From assembly GCF_021440515.1 (NCBI RefSeq), contig NZ_JAKCMV010000056.1, positions 1 through 61,449 on the forward strand: a stretch of DNA of 61,449 bases. The letters are read 5' to 3'. Of this stretch, positions 6,959 through 17,168 are shown piece by piece (within the stretch, counting starts at the first letter, position 1; every line of letters begins with the position of its first letter). The notes under the pieces were generated by a model. It ran no database searches, was not told the origin of the DNA, and worked only from the letters and a program-made list of their open reading frames with translations. The position numbers and the translations under genes are program-made. This stretch comes from Enterobacter asburiae. GTDB lineage: Bacteria; Pseudomonadota; Gammaproteobacteria; Enterobacterales; Enterobacteriaceae.

Positions 6959-9900
6959 ATGAGCAAAATATCTATTATTTCAAAACTGACTGGCGTAGAA
7001 ACGACTACCGAGGCCAGTCAGATAACCCTGGAACACTCCTCCATCGTTGAGCTTCACGTTGAACGATCTGATATTGCGCACTATGCCCGCAGCAATAACG
7101 ATCTGGTGGTCACTCTGAACTCCGGGGAAACCATCACTATCAAGAACTTCTACGTGGCGGATGCGCAGGGGCTGAGCCAGCTTGTGCTTGAAGAGGGTAA
7201 CGGCGCGCTGTGGTGGGTTGAAGATCCCGCTGGCGCAGCGGCCTATGAATCCATCGCTTCTACGGATGCGCTGGTTGCCGCAGCGGGTGCGGATTTTGCC
7301 GCAGGCGGCGCGGTCTGGCCGTGGGTGCTGGGTGGTCTGGCCGCAGCCGGGGGCATTGCGATCGCCGCCGGGGGTAGCGGTGGCGGCGGGGGCGGCGGCA
7401 GTGACAACGATAATAACAACGGCGGTGAAAATAACGGCGGCGGTAATACCGGTGGAGGGAATACCGGCGGCGGCAACACGGGCGGTGGAAATACCGGCGG
7501 GGGCAATACCGGCGGCGGCAACACGGGCGGTGGAAACACCGGTGGGGGAAATACCGGCGGCGGCAACACTGACACCACTGCGCCTGCCGCGCCTGCCATC
7601 ACCGGCGCACAGGATAACGTTGGCTCCATTCAGGGGGCGCTGACCGGCGGACAGAGCACCGACGACACCCGTCCGACCTTTAGCGGCACCGCGGAAGCGG
7701 GGGCAACAATCACGATTTATGACAACGGCAAGGCCATTGGAACCGCGGTGGCGGGCAGCGACGGGAAATGGAGCTTTACGCCCTCCTCGGATCTGAGCGA
7801 AGGCTCGCACAGCATTACCACCACCGCCACCGATGCCGCAGGCAATACCGGCCCCGCCTCGCCGTCCTTCACGCTGGTCATCGATACCACGCCTCCGGCC
7901 ACGCCGGGCGTGCTGAGCGCAAGCGATAACACCACGTCGACCGCCGTACCGATTCTGGGCGGTCAGTATACCCACGCCAGCAGGCCGGTGTTGAGCGGCA
8001 AAGGCGAACCGGGCGATACCATCACCCTGTATGACAAAGGGGTGAAAATTGGCGAAACGACGGTTGATGCCAGCGGCAACTGGAGCTTTACCCCAGGCAC
8101 GGCGCTGTCGGAAGGGGCACACTCTCTGACCCTCACCGCCACCGATCCGGCGGGGAACACCAGCGGCATGTCCCCGTCGCTGAACTTTATTATCGACACA
8201 ACGCCGCCTGCCACGCCGGATGCACAGATAAACGGTACCGGGGATCAGATAACCGGGACCGCCGAGGCGGGCAGCACCGTCACCATTAAAAACAGCGCCG
8301 GGACGGTGATTGGCAACGCGACCGCCGACGGTACCGGGCATTTCACCCTGACGCTCTCTCCTGCTCTGACCAACGGCGAAAAAATTACGGTCACCGCGAC
8401 CGACGAAGCGGGAAATAACAGCACCCCATCCAGCCTGACGGCACCGGATACCACCGCGCCGCAGATCCCGAGCGGCGTTGAGGTGAATCAGGATGGCGAC
8501 CACGTCACGGGCAAGGCCGAAGCGGGCAGCACCGTCGTGGTGAACGGGGAAGACGGGCAGCCGATCGGCAGCGGCAAGGCCGACAGCGACGGTAATTTTG
8601 ATATCACCATTTCTCCGCCGCAGAAAAACGGCGAGGTGCTGACCGTTACCGCGACCGACGGGGCGAACAATACCAGCCAGCCCGCGACCGCCACCGCACC
8701 GGACTCCACGCCGCCAAATGCCCCGACCGAGCTGGCGATTTCAGACGATGGCACCCAACTGACCGGTAAAGCCGAGCCCGGCAGTACCGTGACCGTTAAT
8801 AACGGCACCAGCGATGTAGGTAGCGCGAAGGTGGACGATCGGGGCAACTTCACGGTGACGCTCAATCCGCCGCAGGCCAACGGTGAGACCTTAACCGCAG
8901 CGGCAACCGATCCGGCGGGCAATACCGGCGGCCCGGCGAGTATCGTCGCACCGGATATCACCCCGGCCCAGACGCCTGAAATCCTCGGCGTGACCGATAA
9001 CGTGGACGCCTATACCGGCAGCGTGGCGAACGGCGGCGTGACCAACGACAACCATCCGACCATCTACGGCACCGGCGAGGCGGGCACGACGCTCGATCTC
9101 TACACCAACGGCAACAAAATTGGTTCGACCACCGTTCTGGCCGACGGCACATGGAGCTTCCCGGCGGACGTGCATCTGGTTGAGGGCGGAAACGTAATCA
9201 CCGCCAAAGCCGTCGATGCTAAAGGACAGGAGAGCGGCTGGTCCGCCAGCTGGTCCGTCACCGTTGATACTGTTGCCCCGAACGCTCCGGCGATTAACCA
9301 GGTCATTGACGATGCCAGTGCCAGCACCGGGAACATCACCAGCGGGCAGTTAACCAACGACACCACCCCAACCTTCAACGGGACCGGGGAGCCGGGTGCG
9401 ACCATTAACGTGGTGGAAAACGGCGCCGTGATTGGCACCGCGCTGGTCGCCCCGAACGGGTCGTGGACATGGACCCCCGCTGACGCCAGCGCGTTTACCA
9501 CTGGCACGCACAACCTGAGCTTCGTGGCGGTAGACGCCGCCGGGAACCAGAGCACCACCTCAACCGACTTCGTGCTGAACCTGTCAACGGAAGCCCCTGA
9601 CAAGCCGACCATTGGCGACGTAACCGACAACGTGGGCAGCGTGACCGGGCCCGTTGCCAGCGGGCAACCGACCGATGACACTCAGCCTGAATTCTCAGGC
9701 ACAACCGAAGCGGGCAGCACCGTTGCCGTGTACGACGGCGACAAGCTGCTGGGCAATGCGACGGTAGACGGCGCCGGAAACTGGACCTTTACCCCGCCGC
9801 TGCCGCTCGGCGAAGGCTCACATTCAATCACCGCCGTCGCCACTAACCCGGCCGGGAACACCACCGCCTCCGACGCGTTCGAGGTGGTGATTGACACCAC

Positions 9901-12900
9901 GGCACCGGACGCGCCGACCACGCCAACCGTGACCGTTAACCCGGACGGCGTGGACGTCACGCTGGAGCCGGGTCAACCGACCCGCGATACCACCCCAACC
10001 CTGAGCGGCACCGGGGCAACGGGCGATATCATCACCATCTACAACGGCACCACCGTGCTCGGCACGGCGCAGGTGGGCGAAGACGGCAAATGGACGTGGA
10101 CGCCTGACGAGCCGCTGCCTAACGGCACCTACAACATCACCCTGACCGCCACCGACAAAGACGGCGCGGGCAACGAAAGCCCGCCATCCAACGGGGCGAC
10201 CATCATTATCGATACCGATCCGCCAGCCGTGACCACGGCACCGATCGTCACCGATAACGTTGATGCCAATACCGGCGTTATCGGCAATAACGGCACCACC
10301 AACGATCCGCGTCCGGTGCTGAGCGGCACGGGCAGCGCGGGCGATGTGATCACCGTTTACGACAACTACAACGGCACCAACACGCCGCTGGGTACCGCCA
10401 CGGTGGACGTGAACGGTAACTGGAGCTTCCAGCCGCCTGCGCTCGGCCAGGGCGATCACACCTTCACCACCACCGCCCAGGACGAAGCGGGTAACGTCAG
10501 CGTGGCGGGAACACCTATCACCGTGACGGTCGATACCTTAGCGCCCGCGCAGCCGTCGGATATCACCATCAACGTGCAGGGCACCATCCTGTCCGGGACG
10601 GCGGAAGCGGGTTCAACGGTCGAAATTCGCGATGCCGATAACAACCTGATTGGCACCGGCACGGCGGACAGCAACAACCACTTCAGCATCCCGCTGAACG
10701 GCACGCAGGCGTCGGGCAATAACCTGACCGTCACCGCGACGGACGAAGCGGGTAACGCCAGCGATCCGACCAGCTATCAGGTCACGGGTACCGTGCAGCC
10801 GCCGACCATCGACACCATCATAGATGACGTCGGCAACCTGGTGGGCGACGTGAAGGGCGGGATTTCAGACGACGAATTGCCAACGCTGAACGGAACGGCG
10901 GCGGCGGGCAGCACCGTGTCGATCTACCAGGACGGCGCGCTGCTGACCACTATCACCCTGGGGGCAACCGAGACCAGCTGGAGCTATGAGCTCACCGCAC
11001 CGCTGCTGCCTGGCGCACATACCTTTACCGCCACGGCAACGGTCGACGGCGCCACCAGCGATATCTCGTCTGCGGCAACCGTCACCATCGACCTGCTCTC
11101 GTTGGGCGTTCCGGTGATTAGCGCAGTGACGGACAACGTGCCGCCGTACGTGGGGCCGCTGACCAACGGGCAGTCCACCAACGACAGCACCCCAACCCTG
11201 AGCGGTACGGCTGGCGCGGGCGATATCATCACCGTTTACGACAACGGGCTGGCGATCGGTACCGCGACGGCGGTGGCGGGCGGGGCATGGAGCTTTACCC
11301 CCGGCACGCAGCTGGACGGGACGCACGCCTACACCATTACCGTTAATCACCTGGGCAATATCAGCCAGTCGTCCCTGCCGTTTGTGGTGAATATCGACAC
11401 CACGGCGCCGGACAAGCCGACCATTGATACCCTTACCGACGACGTTCCGCTGTACGTGGGCGGCATCGACAAGAACGCCTCCACCAACGACACCACCCCA
11501 ACCCTGAACGGTAAGGCCGAAGCGGGCAGCACGGTGACGGTCAGCGATAACGGCACGGTGCTGGGCACCGCACAGGCCGACGTGAGCGGCAGCTGGACCT
11601 TCACCCCGTCGAAACCGCTGGGGGATGGCCCGCACAACTTCACGGTGGTAGCAACCGACGCGCTGGGCAACCAGAGCGTGGTATCGGACGGCTACGGCAT
11701 TACCATTGCCACCACGCCGCCCGCGCAGCCGACGCTGGACGCGATTCTGGACGACGTGCCGGGCGGCAGCACGGGCACTCTCACCAACGGCCAGCTGACC
11801 AACGATAACCTGCCGACCCTGAGCGGCACGGGCACCGACGGCAACGTGATCCACATTCTGGATAACGGCGTGCAGATTGGCACGGCGATTGTGAGCGGCG
11901 GCCAGTGGAGCTTTACCCCAACCGTTGCGCTGGACGACGGCGTGCATAATCTGCGCGTCTACGCCAACGACGACGCGGGTAACGTCTCCGCCACCTCCCC
12001 TGCGTTTGCGATTACCGTAGACGCCACGCCGCCCGCCACGCCGTCCGTTACGGGCGTGCTGGATGACGTCGGCGCGATTACCGGACAGGTCGGCCCTGGT
12101 GGGATTACCGATGACAACCGTCCGACCCTGAGCGGCACCGGGGAAGCCGGTTCGACTATTCACATCAAAGAGGGTGGCAATGAAATCGGCACGGCGGTCG
12201 TCACCGCTGGCGGCACCTGGACGTTCACCCCAACCGCCGCGCTGAACGACGGCCCGCACAGTCTGGTCATCTCCGCGACCGACAGCGCGGGCAACACCAG
12301 CAACGACACGGTAACGGTGAGCCTCACCGTGGACACCAGCGCACCGGCGGCGCCTGTGGTGGTGACCGTGACGGATGACGTGGGCGCGGTGACCACGCTC
12401 GGCAACGGGCAATCCACCAACGACAGCACGCCGACCTTTACCGGCACGACCGAAAACGGTGCTCAGATATCCATCTACGACAACGGCACGTTCGTTACCC
12501 AGGTTACGGCCGACGGCACCGGAAACTGGACCTGGGCTCCGACAGGATTCACCGAAGGCAGCCACAGCCTGACCTTTACCGCCACCGATACCGCGGGCAA
12601 CGTGGGCACGGCCTCCACGCCGTTCGTGGTGGTGGTTGACCTGACGCCGCCAGCGGCCCCGTCCATTACCCAGGCGGTGGATGATTTTGGGGCGATCCAG
12701 GGGGCGCTCGGTACCGGGCAGATCACCGACGACGCCCAGCCGCTGCTGAAAGGCACCAGCGAGCCTGGCGCGACCATTAATATCTACGAAGGAACGCAGC
12801 TTCTGGGTACCACCACCGCCGACGGCAGCGGGAACTGGTCGTTGCAGCTCGCGACCAATCTTAGCGAAACCACCCACAGCCTGACGGCGGTGGCGGTAGA

Positions 12901-15900
12901 CGCGGCGGGTAACGCCAGCGATCCGTCCGCGCCGTTCCTGATCACCGTAGACACCACCCCGCCAGCGCCACCGGTCATTTTAACCGTCGCGGACGACGTG
13001 GGGACGACCACCGGTAACCTGACCAACGGCCAGCTGACGGATGACAACAGGCCAACCCTCAGCGGCACGGCGGTGGCTGGCTCGGTGGTGCGGATTTACG
13101 ACGGCTCCACCCTCCTCGGCAGCGTGGTCGCCACCAACAGCAGCTGGAGCTTTACCCCAACCTCGCCGCTGGCAGACGGCTCGCACACCCTGAGAGCCAC
13201 CGCCAGCGATCCGGCGGGCAACGTCAGCGGCGACTCTAACACCTTTACGCTGGTAGTGGATGCAACCGCGCCAACGGTCCCGGTCATCACCTCTATTGTT
13301 GATGATATCGGCACCATCACCGGGCCGATTATCGGTTCGAACCCGACCAACGACACCCAGCCAACCCTGAACGGCACGGCGGAAGCCAACAGCGTGGTGA
13401 GAATTTACGACGGCGGAACGCTGGTCGGCCAGGTGACGGCGGATGCCAACGGCAACTGGACGCTGCCGCAGACCACCACCGTGCTCGGCAACGGCCAGCA
13501 TGACTTCACCGTGACCGCTACCGACGCCGCAGGCAATACCAGCGCCGCCTCGCCAGTCACCTCAATTGTGGTGGACACCCTTGCACCCGCCGTACCTGGC
13601 GGACTGGCGGTACTTAACGTGGGCACCCGCGTAACGGGTACGGCGGAAGCGGGCAGCACCGTGACCATCACCACCAGCGGCGGTACGGTACTGGGCACCG
13701 CCACGGCGGACGGTAACGGCAACTTTACCGCCACCATCAGCCCGGCGCAGACCAACGGCGAAACGCTGCTGGCCTTCGCCACCGATAAGGCGGGCAACGC
13801 TGGCTTAACCTCGTCGGTGATCGCACCGATTACCGCCCTGCCTGGCGCGCCGGTCATCAACACCGTGACCGATGACGTCGGCACGATTAAAGGGACGCTC
13901 AGCAACGGACAGAGCACCGACGACACTACCCCGACGCTGACCGGGACCGCCCAGGCGGGCGCCACGGTCACCCTGTTTAACAACGGGGTGGCAATGGGGA
14001 CGGTGGTGGCGGACGTTAACGGCAACTGGACCTTTACCGCACCCGCGCTGAGCGAAGGATCACACGCCTTCACCGCGACCGCCACCAACGGTACGGGCAC
14101 CGGGCCGGTCTCCGGCAGCATCGCCGTGGTCGTCGACACCACCGCGCCGGGCGTGCCGACCGGGACCTTTAACGCCGACGGCAGCGTGCTCACCGGGCAG
14201 GCCGAAGCGGGCAGCACCGTGACCATTCGCCTGCCGGACGGTACCACCTACACCACCACCGCCAACGCCAGCGGCGCGTTCACCCTGAACTTTGCCAACA
14301 AGCAGACCGAAGGGGGGACGCTGACCCTGAGCGCGACCGACGCCGCAGGGAACACCTCGCTGGCGGGGCAGGTCATCGCCCCTAACCTGCCGCTGTCCGC
14401 CGCCAACAACCTGGACGAGCTGAACTTCACCACCACGGCGGCCGTCACCGACGCGCAGTACAGCGATTACGGCCTGCTGCTGGTGGGTGCGGTAGGCAAT
14501 GTCCTCTCGCTGCTGGGGGATAACAGCGCCCAGGTCACCTTCAACGTTGACCCTGGCGCGTCGGCGAACATCAACATCAACGCTTACGGAACCGGCGCGG
14601 TGCTGAGCCTACTCAACACCATGCAGATTGTGGTGCAGCACTGGGATGCGACCAACAACGTCTGGACGACGGTGGTGGACTCCGGCGCAAACAACGCGCT
14701 GAACCTCCTTACTCTCGGCGCGAACGGCGTGTCGCTGAACCTGACCGGGCTTGCCGAGGGGCAGTACCGGGTGCTGACCTACAACACCAGCCTGCTGGCG
14801 ACCGGCGCTTACAGCAGCCTTGACGTGGACGTCACCCAGACCAGCGCGGGCACGATTGTTGGTACTAACCTCAACGTCGCGGGTAACGTAATAACCGATA
14901 ACGACGCGGTGTCCGGTAGCGATAACGCCCCGTCCGGCACGCTGGTCACCCAGGTGACGAACGCCCAGGGACAGGTCACCAACATCAACGCCACCGGCAC
15001 CACCGTGGTTCACGGCCTGTACGGTGATTTAACGATTAACGCCAACGGCAGCTACACCTACACGCTGACCACCACCAGCGCGAGCGCCAACGGCCGCACG
15101 GAGAACTTCACCTACACCATCGCCCACAACGGCGCGACGGCCAGCGCCCAGCTGGTGATTTCGCTGGGTACCAGCGCCGGAACGCCTGTTGCCCACGCCA
15201 CGGCGGTGGATGATGCGGCGAGCTTCGTCTTCGATACCAGCGTTCACGCCATCGACAACGGCACCTCGTCCCAGGGCGGGTTCACGGTGGTCGGCGTCGG
15301 GCTGGGTAACGTGCTGAGCCTCGACGTGCTGAGCAACCTCAGCAACCCGATTATCTACAACGTCGATCAGGGCACGACCCGCACCATGACCTTGCAGGCG
15401 AACGTCGGCGGGGTGGCTATCGGCTCGGTGTTTGACCTGTACGTCTACAAGTTCAACGCCGCGACCCAGACCTATCAGCAGTACCGTTACGAGAAGAGCT
15501 GGCTGACCGCGCCGCTGCTGGGCGGAACCTCCAGCAAGCTGACGGTCGACCTCCCGGCGGGCCAGTACCTGTTCCTGCTGAATACCGCCTCGGGGATCAC
15601 CGCGCTCACCGGGTATACCCTGAACGTGCTTGAGGATCACGTTTACACCGTGTCCAGCACCGACGGGGCCACCAGCGGTAACGTGATGGCGGACGACATT
15701 CTGCCGACCGGCATTACGGCGACGGTGACGGAAGTGAACGGCGTACAGGTGAACGCCACCGGGATCACCACCGTTCAGGGGCTGTACGGCACGCTGACCA
15801 TCGACTCTCAGGGTAACTACAACTACACCCTGAAAGCGGGCACCGGAGCCGACAAGATCAGCACCCCGGATACCTTTGTCTACACCATTACGGACTCCAC

Positions 15901-17089
15901 CGGGCATAAGGACAGCGCCTCGCTCAACATCACCCCAACGCCGCACGCGCTGGATGCCATTAACGACGTCAGCAAGGAAGTGGCCGTCGATGCCACCCAA
16001 CACATCGCGGCCTGGAGCGATACCACCGTCGGCAGCGCCAGCTGGACGACGGCGCTGCTGAGCACCACCCGCGCCTCCGGCAGCGGCACCTTCGTGGTGG
16101 ATCCGAATACCGCGCTGCACAACGTGGTGCTGCACTTTGATATCTCCTCGCTGCTGCCGCTGGGCGGGCTGGGCGTGACCTGGTCCATCACCATGCAGGG
16201 TTCCGCCACGCCGATTGCCTCCAGCTCGTTTACCGGTGGCTCCACCACCATCAACCTGAGCGGACTGGACCTCGAAGCGGGCACCTATACCCTGAACTTT
16301 ACCGGTACGGCGGGCCCGGTCAGCGTAGGCGGGATCACCATCACCCCTTACGTCACCGGCACCTCGGTGTTCCTCAATAACTTTGAAACCACCGCCGGTC
16401 ATCAGGTGACGGGGAATATCTACGACGGTACGGACTCCCAGGGGGCGCTGGATCAGCTGGCATCGGTGAATACTCGTCTGAGCGTGACCGGATACGACGG
16501 GCACGTCACCACGCTCGATCCTTACACCACCAGCAACGCCAGCGCGTCGATTGTGGGCCATTACGGCACGCTCTCGATTGGCGTGGACGGCAGCTATACC
16601 TACACGCTGAACAACGGGGTGTCGCTGGCTTCCATGACCAGTAAGGAGGTCTTCAACTATACCCTGACCGGCGCCAACGGCCAGACGGATACCGCCTCGC
16701 TGACCATCAACCTGGCACCGCAAATCACCAGCACTAACCATAACGATATCGTCACCGGTAGCGCCTATGGGGACACGCTGATTTACAACGTACTTAACAC
16801 CGCCGCGGGCAACGGCACGGGGGGCAACGGCACGGGGGATCACTGGACCAACTTCTCTATTTCGCAGGGCGACAAGATTGATATCGGCGATCTGCTGGTG
16901 GGCTGGAACGGCCAGACCTCGACGCTCGGTAACTATCTGCACGTCACCGCGAGCGGGAACAACACGGTGATCTCTATCGACCGCGACGGCACGGGAACGG
17001 CCTACGCCAATACCAACCTGGTGACCCTGGACAACGTTCAGACCACCTTCGACGAACTGGTAAACCAGCACCACAACATCATTACCTGA
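6959..17089 (+). CDS. bapA: BapA-like giant type I-secreted adhesin (3376 aa)
   Basis: A very large surface adhesin of the BapA type, predicted to mediate biofilm and surface attachment. Residues 1-100 form a BapA prefix-like domain. An Ala/Gly-rich hydrophobic patch (about 103-139) and a Gly/Asn/Thr repeat linker (about 140-204) follow. About 23 Ig-like domains run from 205 to about 2475, most about 95 aa, opening with D-T-T-A-P and closing with T-A-T-D-A-A-G-N; six are a shorter form of 75-85 aa. Three larger beta-sandwich plus VCBS-like modules start near 2476, 2742 and 2994. The type I secretion C-terminal signal begins near 3254 (NDIVTGSAYGDTLIYN, ending in VTLDNVQTTFDELVN). No N-terminal signal peptide is present, as expected. 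The dedicated secretion genes follow. As in Salmonella it lies close to smpB/ssrA. Confidence 0.93.
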   Translation: MSKISIISKLTGVETTTEASQITLEHSSIVELHVERSDIAHYARSNNDLVVTLNSGETITIKNFYVADAQGLSQLVLEEGNGALWWVEDPAGAAAYESIASTDALVAAAGADFAAGGAVWPWVLGGLAAAGGIAIAAGGSGGGGGGGSDNDNNNGGENNGGGNTGGGNTGGGNTGGGNTGGGNTGGGNTGGGNTGGGNTGGGNTDTTAPAAPAITGAQDNVGSIQGALTGGQSTDDTRPTFSGTAEAGATITIYDNGKAIGTAVAGSDGKWSFTPSSDLSEGSHSITTTATDAAGNTGPASPSFTLVIDTTPPATPGVLSASDNTTSTAVPILGGQYTHASRPVLSGKGEPGDTITLYDKGVKIGETTVDASGNWSFTPGTALSEGAHSLTLTATDPAGNTSGMSPSLNFIIDTTPPATPDAQINGTGDQITGTAEAGSTVTIKNSAGTVIGNATADGTGHFTLTLSPALTNGEKITVTATDEAGNNSTPSSLTAPDTTAPQIPSGVEVNQDGDHVTGKAEAGSTVVVNGEDGQPIGSGKADSDGNFDITISPPQKNGEVLTVTATDGANNTSQPATATAPDSTPPNAPTELAISDDGTQLTGKAEPGSTVTVNNGTSDVGSAKVDDRGNFTVTLNPPQANGETLTAAATDPAGNTGGPASIVAPDITPAQTPEILGVTDNVDAYTGSVANGGVTNDNHPTIYGTGEAGTTLDLYTNGNKIGSTTVLADGTWSFPADVHLVEGGNVITAKAVDAKGQESGWSASWSVTVDTVAPNAPAINQVIDDASASTGNITSGQLTNDTTPTFNGTGEPGATINVVENGAVIGTALVAPNGSWTWTPADASAFTTGTHNLSFVAVDAAGNQSTTSTDFVLNLSTEAPDKPTIGDVTDNVGSVTGPVASGQPTDDTQPEFSGTTEAGSTVAVYDGDKLLGNATVDGAGNWTFTPPLPLGEGSHSITAVATNPAGNTTASDAFEVVIDTTAPDAPTTPTVTVNPDGVDVTLEPGQPTRDTTPTLSGTGATGDIITIYNGTTVLGTAQVGEDGKWTWTPDEPLPNGTYNITLTATDKDGAGNESPPSNGATIIIDTDPPAVTTAPIVTDNVDANTGVIGNNGTTNDPRPVLSGTGSAGDVITVYDNYNGTNTPLGTATVDVNGNWSFQPPALGQGDHTFTTTAQDEAGNVSVAGTPITVTVDTLAPAQPSDITINVQGTILSGTAEAGSTVEIRDADNNLIGTGTADSNNHFSIPLNGTQASGNNLTVTATDEAGNASDPTSYQVTGTVQPPTIDTIIDDVGNLVGDVKGGISDDELPTLNGTAAAGSTVSIYQDGALLTTITLGATETSWSYELTAPLLPGAHTFTATATVDGATSDISSAATVTIDLLSLGVPVISAVTDNVPPYVGPLTNGQSTNDSTPTLSGTAGAGDIITVYDNGLAIGTATAVAGGAWSFTPGTQLDGTHAYTITVNHLGNISQSSLPFVVNIDTTAPDKPTIDTLTDDVPLYVGGIDKNASTNDTTPTLNGKAEAGSTVTVSDNGTVLGTAQADVSGSWTFTPSKPLGDGPHNFTVVATDALGNQSVVSDGYGITIATTPPAQPTLDAILDDVPGGSTGTLTNGQLTNDNLPTLSGTGTDGNVIHILDNGVQIGTAIVSGGQWSFTPTVALDDGVHNLRVYANDDAGNVSATSPAFAITVDATPPATPSVTGVLDDVGAITGQVGPGGITDDNRPTLSGTGEAGSTIHIKEGGNEIGTAVVTAGGTWTFTPTAALNDGPHSLVISATDSAGNTSNDTVTVSLTVDTSAPAAPVVVTVTDDVGAVTTLGNGQSTNDSTPTFTGTTENGAQISIYDNGTFVTQVTADGTGNWTWAPTGFTEGSHSLTFTATDTAGNVGTASTPFVVVVDLTPPAAPSITQAVDDFGAIQGALGTGQITDDAQPLLKGTSEPGATINIYEGTQLLGTTTADGSGNWSLQLATNLSETTHSLTAVAVDAAGNASDPSAPFLITVDTTPPAPPVILTVADDVGTTTGNLTNGQLTDDNRPTLSGTAVAGSVVRIYDGSTLLGSVVATNSSWSFTPTSPLADGSHTLRATASDPAGNVSGDSNTFTLVVDATAPTVPVITSIVDDIGTITGPIIGSNPTNDTQPTLNGTAEANSVVRIYDGGTLVGQVTADANGNWTLPQTTTVLGNGQHDFTVTATDAAGNTSAASPVTSIVVDTLAPAVPGGLAVLNVGTRVTGTAEAGSTVTITTSGGTVLGTATADGNGNFTATISPAQTNGETLLAFATDKAGNAGLTSSVIAPITALPGAPVINTVTDDVGTIKGTLSNGQSTDDTTPTLTGTAQAGATVTLFNNGVAMGTVVADVNGNWTFTAPALSEGSHAFTATATNGTGTGPVSGSIAVVVDTTAPGVPTGTFNADGSVLTGQAEAGSTVTIRLPDGTTYTTTANASGAFTLNFANKQTEGGTLTLSATDAAGNTSLAGQVIAPNLPLSAANNLDELNFTTTAAVTDAQYSDYGLLLVGAVGNVLSLLGDNSAQVTFNVDPGASANININAYGTGAVLSLLNTMQIVVQHWDATNNVWTTVVDSGANNALNLLTLGANGVSLNLTGLAEGQYRVLTYNTSLLATGAYSSLDVDVTQTSAGTIVGTNLNVAGNVITDNDAVSGSDNAPSGTLVTQVTNAQGQVTNINATGTTVVHGLYGDLTINANGSYTYTLTTTSASANGRTENFTYTIAHNGATASAQLVISLGTSAGTPVAHATAVDDAASFVFDTSVHAIDNGTSSQGGFTVVGVGLGNVLSLDVLSNLSNPIIYNVDQGTTRTMTLQANVGGVAIGSVFDLYVYKFNAATQTYQQYRYEKSWLTAPLLGGTSSKLTVDLPAGQYLFLLNTASGITALTGYTLNVLEDHVYTVSSTDGATSGNVMADDILPTGITATVTEVNGVQVNATGITTVQGLYGTLTIDSQGNYNYTLKAGTGADKISTPDTFVYTITDSTGHKDSASLNITPTPHALDAINDVSKEVAVDATQHIAAWSDTTVGSASWTTALLSTTRASGSGTFVVDPNTALHNVVLHFDISSLLPLGGLGVTWSITMQGSATPIASSSFTGGSTTINLSGLDLEAGTYTLNFTGTAGPVSVGGITITPYVTGTSVFLNNFETTAGHQVTGNIYDGTDSQGALDQLASVNTRLSVTGYDGHVTTLDPYTTSNASASIVGHYGTLSIGVDGSYTYTLNNGVSLASMTSKEVFNYTLTGANGQTDTASLTINLAPQITSTNHNDIVTGSAYGDTLIYNVLNTAAGNGTGGNGTGDHWTNFSISQGDKIDIGDLLVGWNGQTSTLGNYLHVTASGNNTVISIDRDGTGTAYANTNLVTLDNVQTTFDELVNQHHNIIT
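7445..7570 (+). repeat. In-frame 15-bp / 45-bp tandem repeat encoding NTGGG linker
   Basis: Eight NTGGG units plus a final NT occupy residues 163-204. At DNA level the 15-bp units are organised in a 45-bp higher-order unit present twice plus a partial third copy. Because units are multiples of 3, gain or loss of copies would change linker length without breaking the frame. Confidence 0.85.
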
Positions 17090-17107
17090 CAGTACGCCAA
17101 AAAATGA

Positions 17108-17128
17108 CCCGGGCGCTCGCCGCCCGGG
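17108..17128. other. GC-only hairpin between bapA and bapB
   Basis: CCCGGGCG (17108-17115), loop CTCGC, then CGCCCGGG (17121-17128): a perfect 8-bp GC stem 18 bp after the adhesin stop. On the plus strand no T-run follows, so it is more likely an mRNA-stabilising or attenuating hairpin than a terminator. On the minus strand it is followed by a T-run (complement of AAAAAA at 17099-17104), so it could stop antisense transcription. Confidence 0.6.
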
Positions 17129-17168
17129 CATAAACAAAAAAGCGGTACGTTTTTATTAGGGACATGAC

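Noticed and set aside
7437..7575. Short regular repeats that could suggest a CRISPR or minisatellite array
   Set aside because: Unit is 15 bp, in frame and protein-coding, with no unique spacers; it is a linker repeat, not CRISPR.
10865..12877. Long minus-strand open frame (670 codons) inside the giant adhesin gene
   Set aside because: It is a codon-bias shadow: the sense strand repeats Ig domains with GC-rich third positions, which removes stops on the opposite strand. Low-complexity Arg/Gly/Ala/His content and no start signals.
15029..17137. Long minus-strand open frame (702 codons) over the adhesin 3' end
   Set aside because: Same shadow effect; the composition is not protein-like and it overlaps a clearly coding sense frame.
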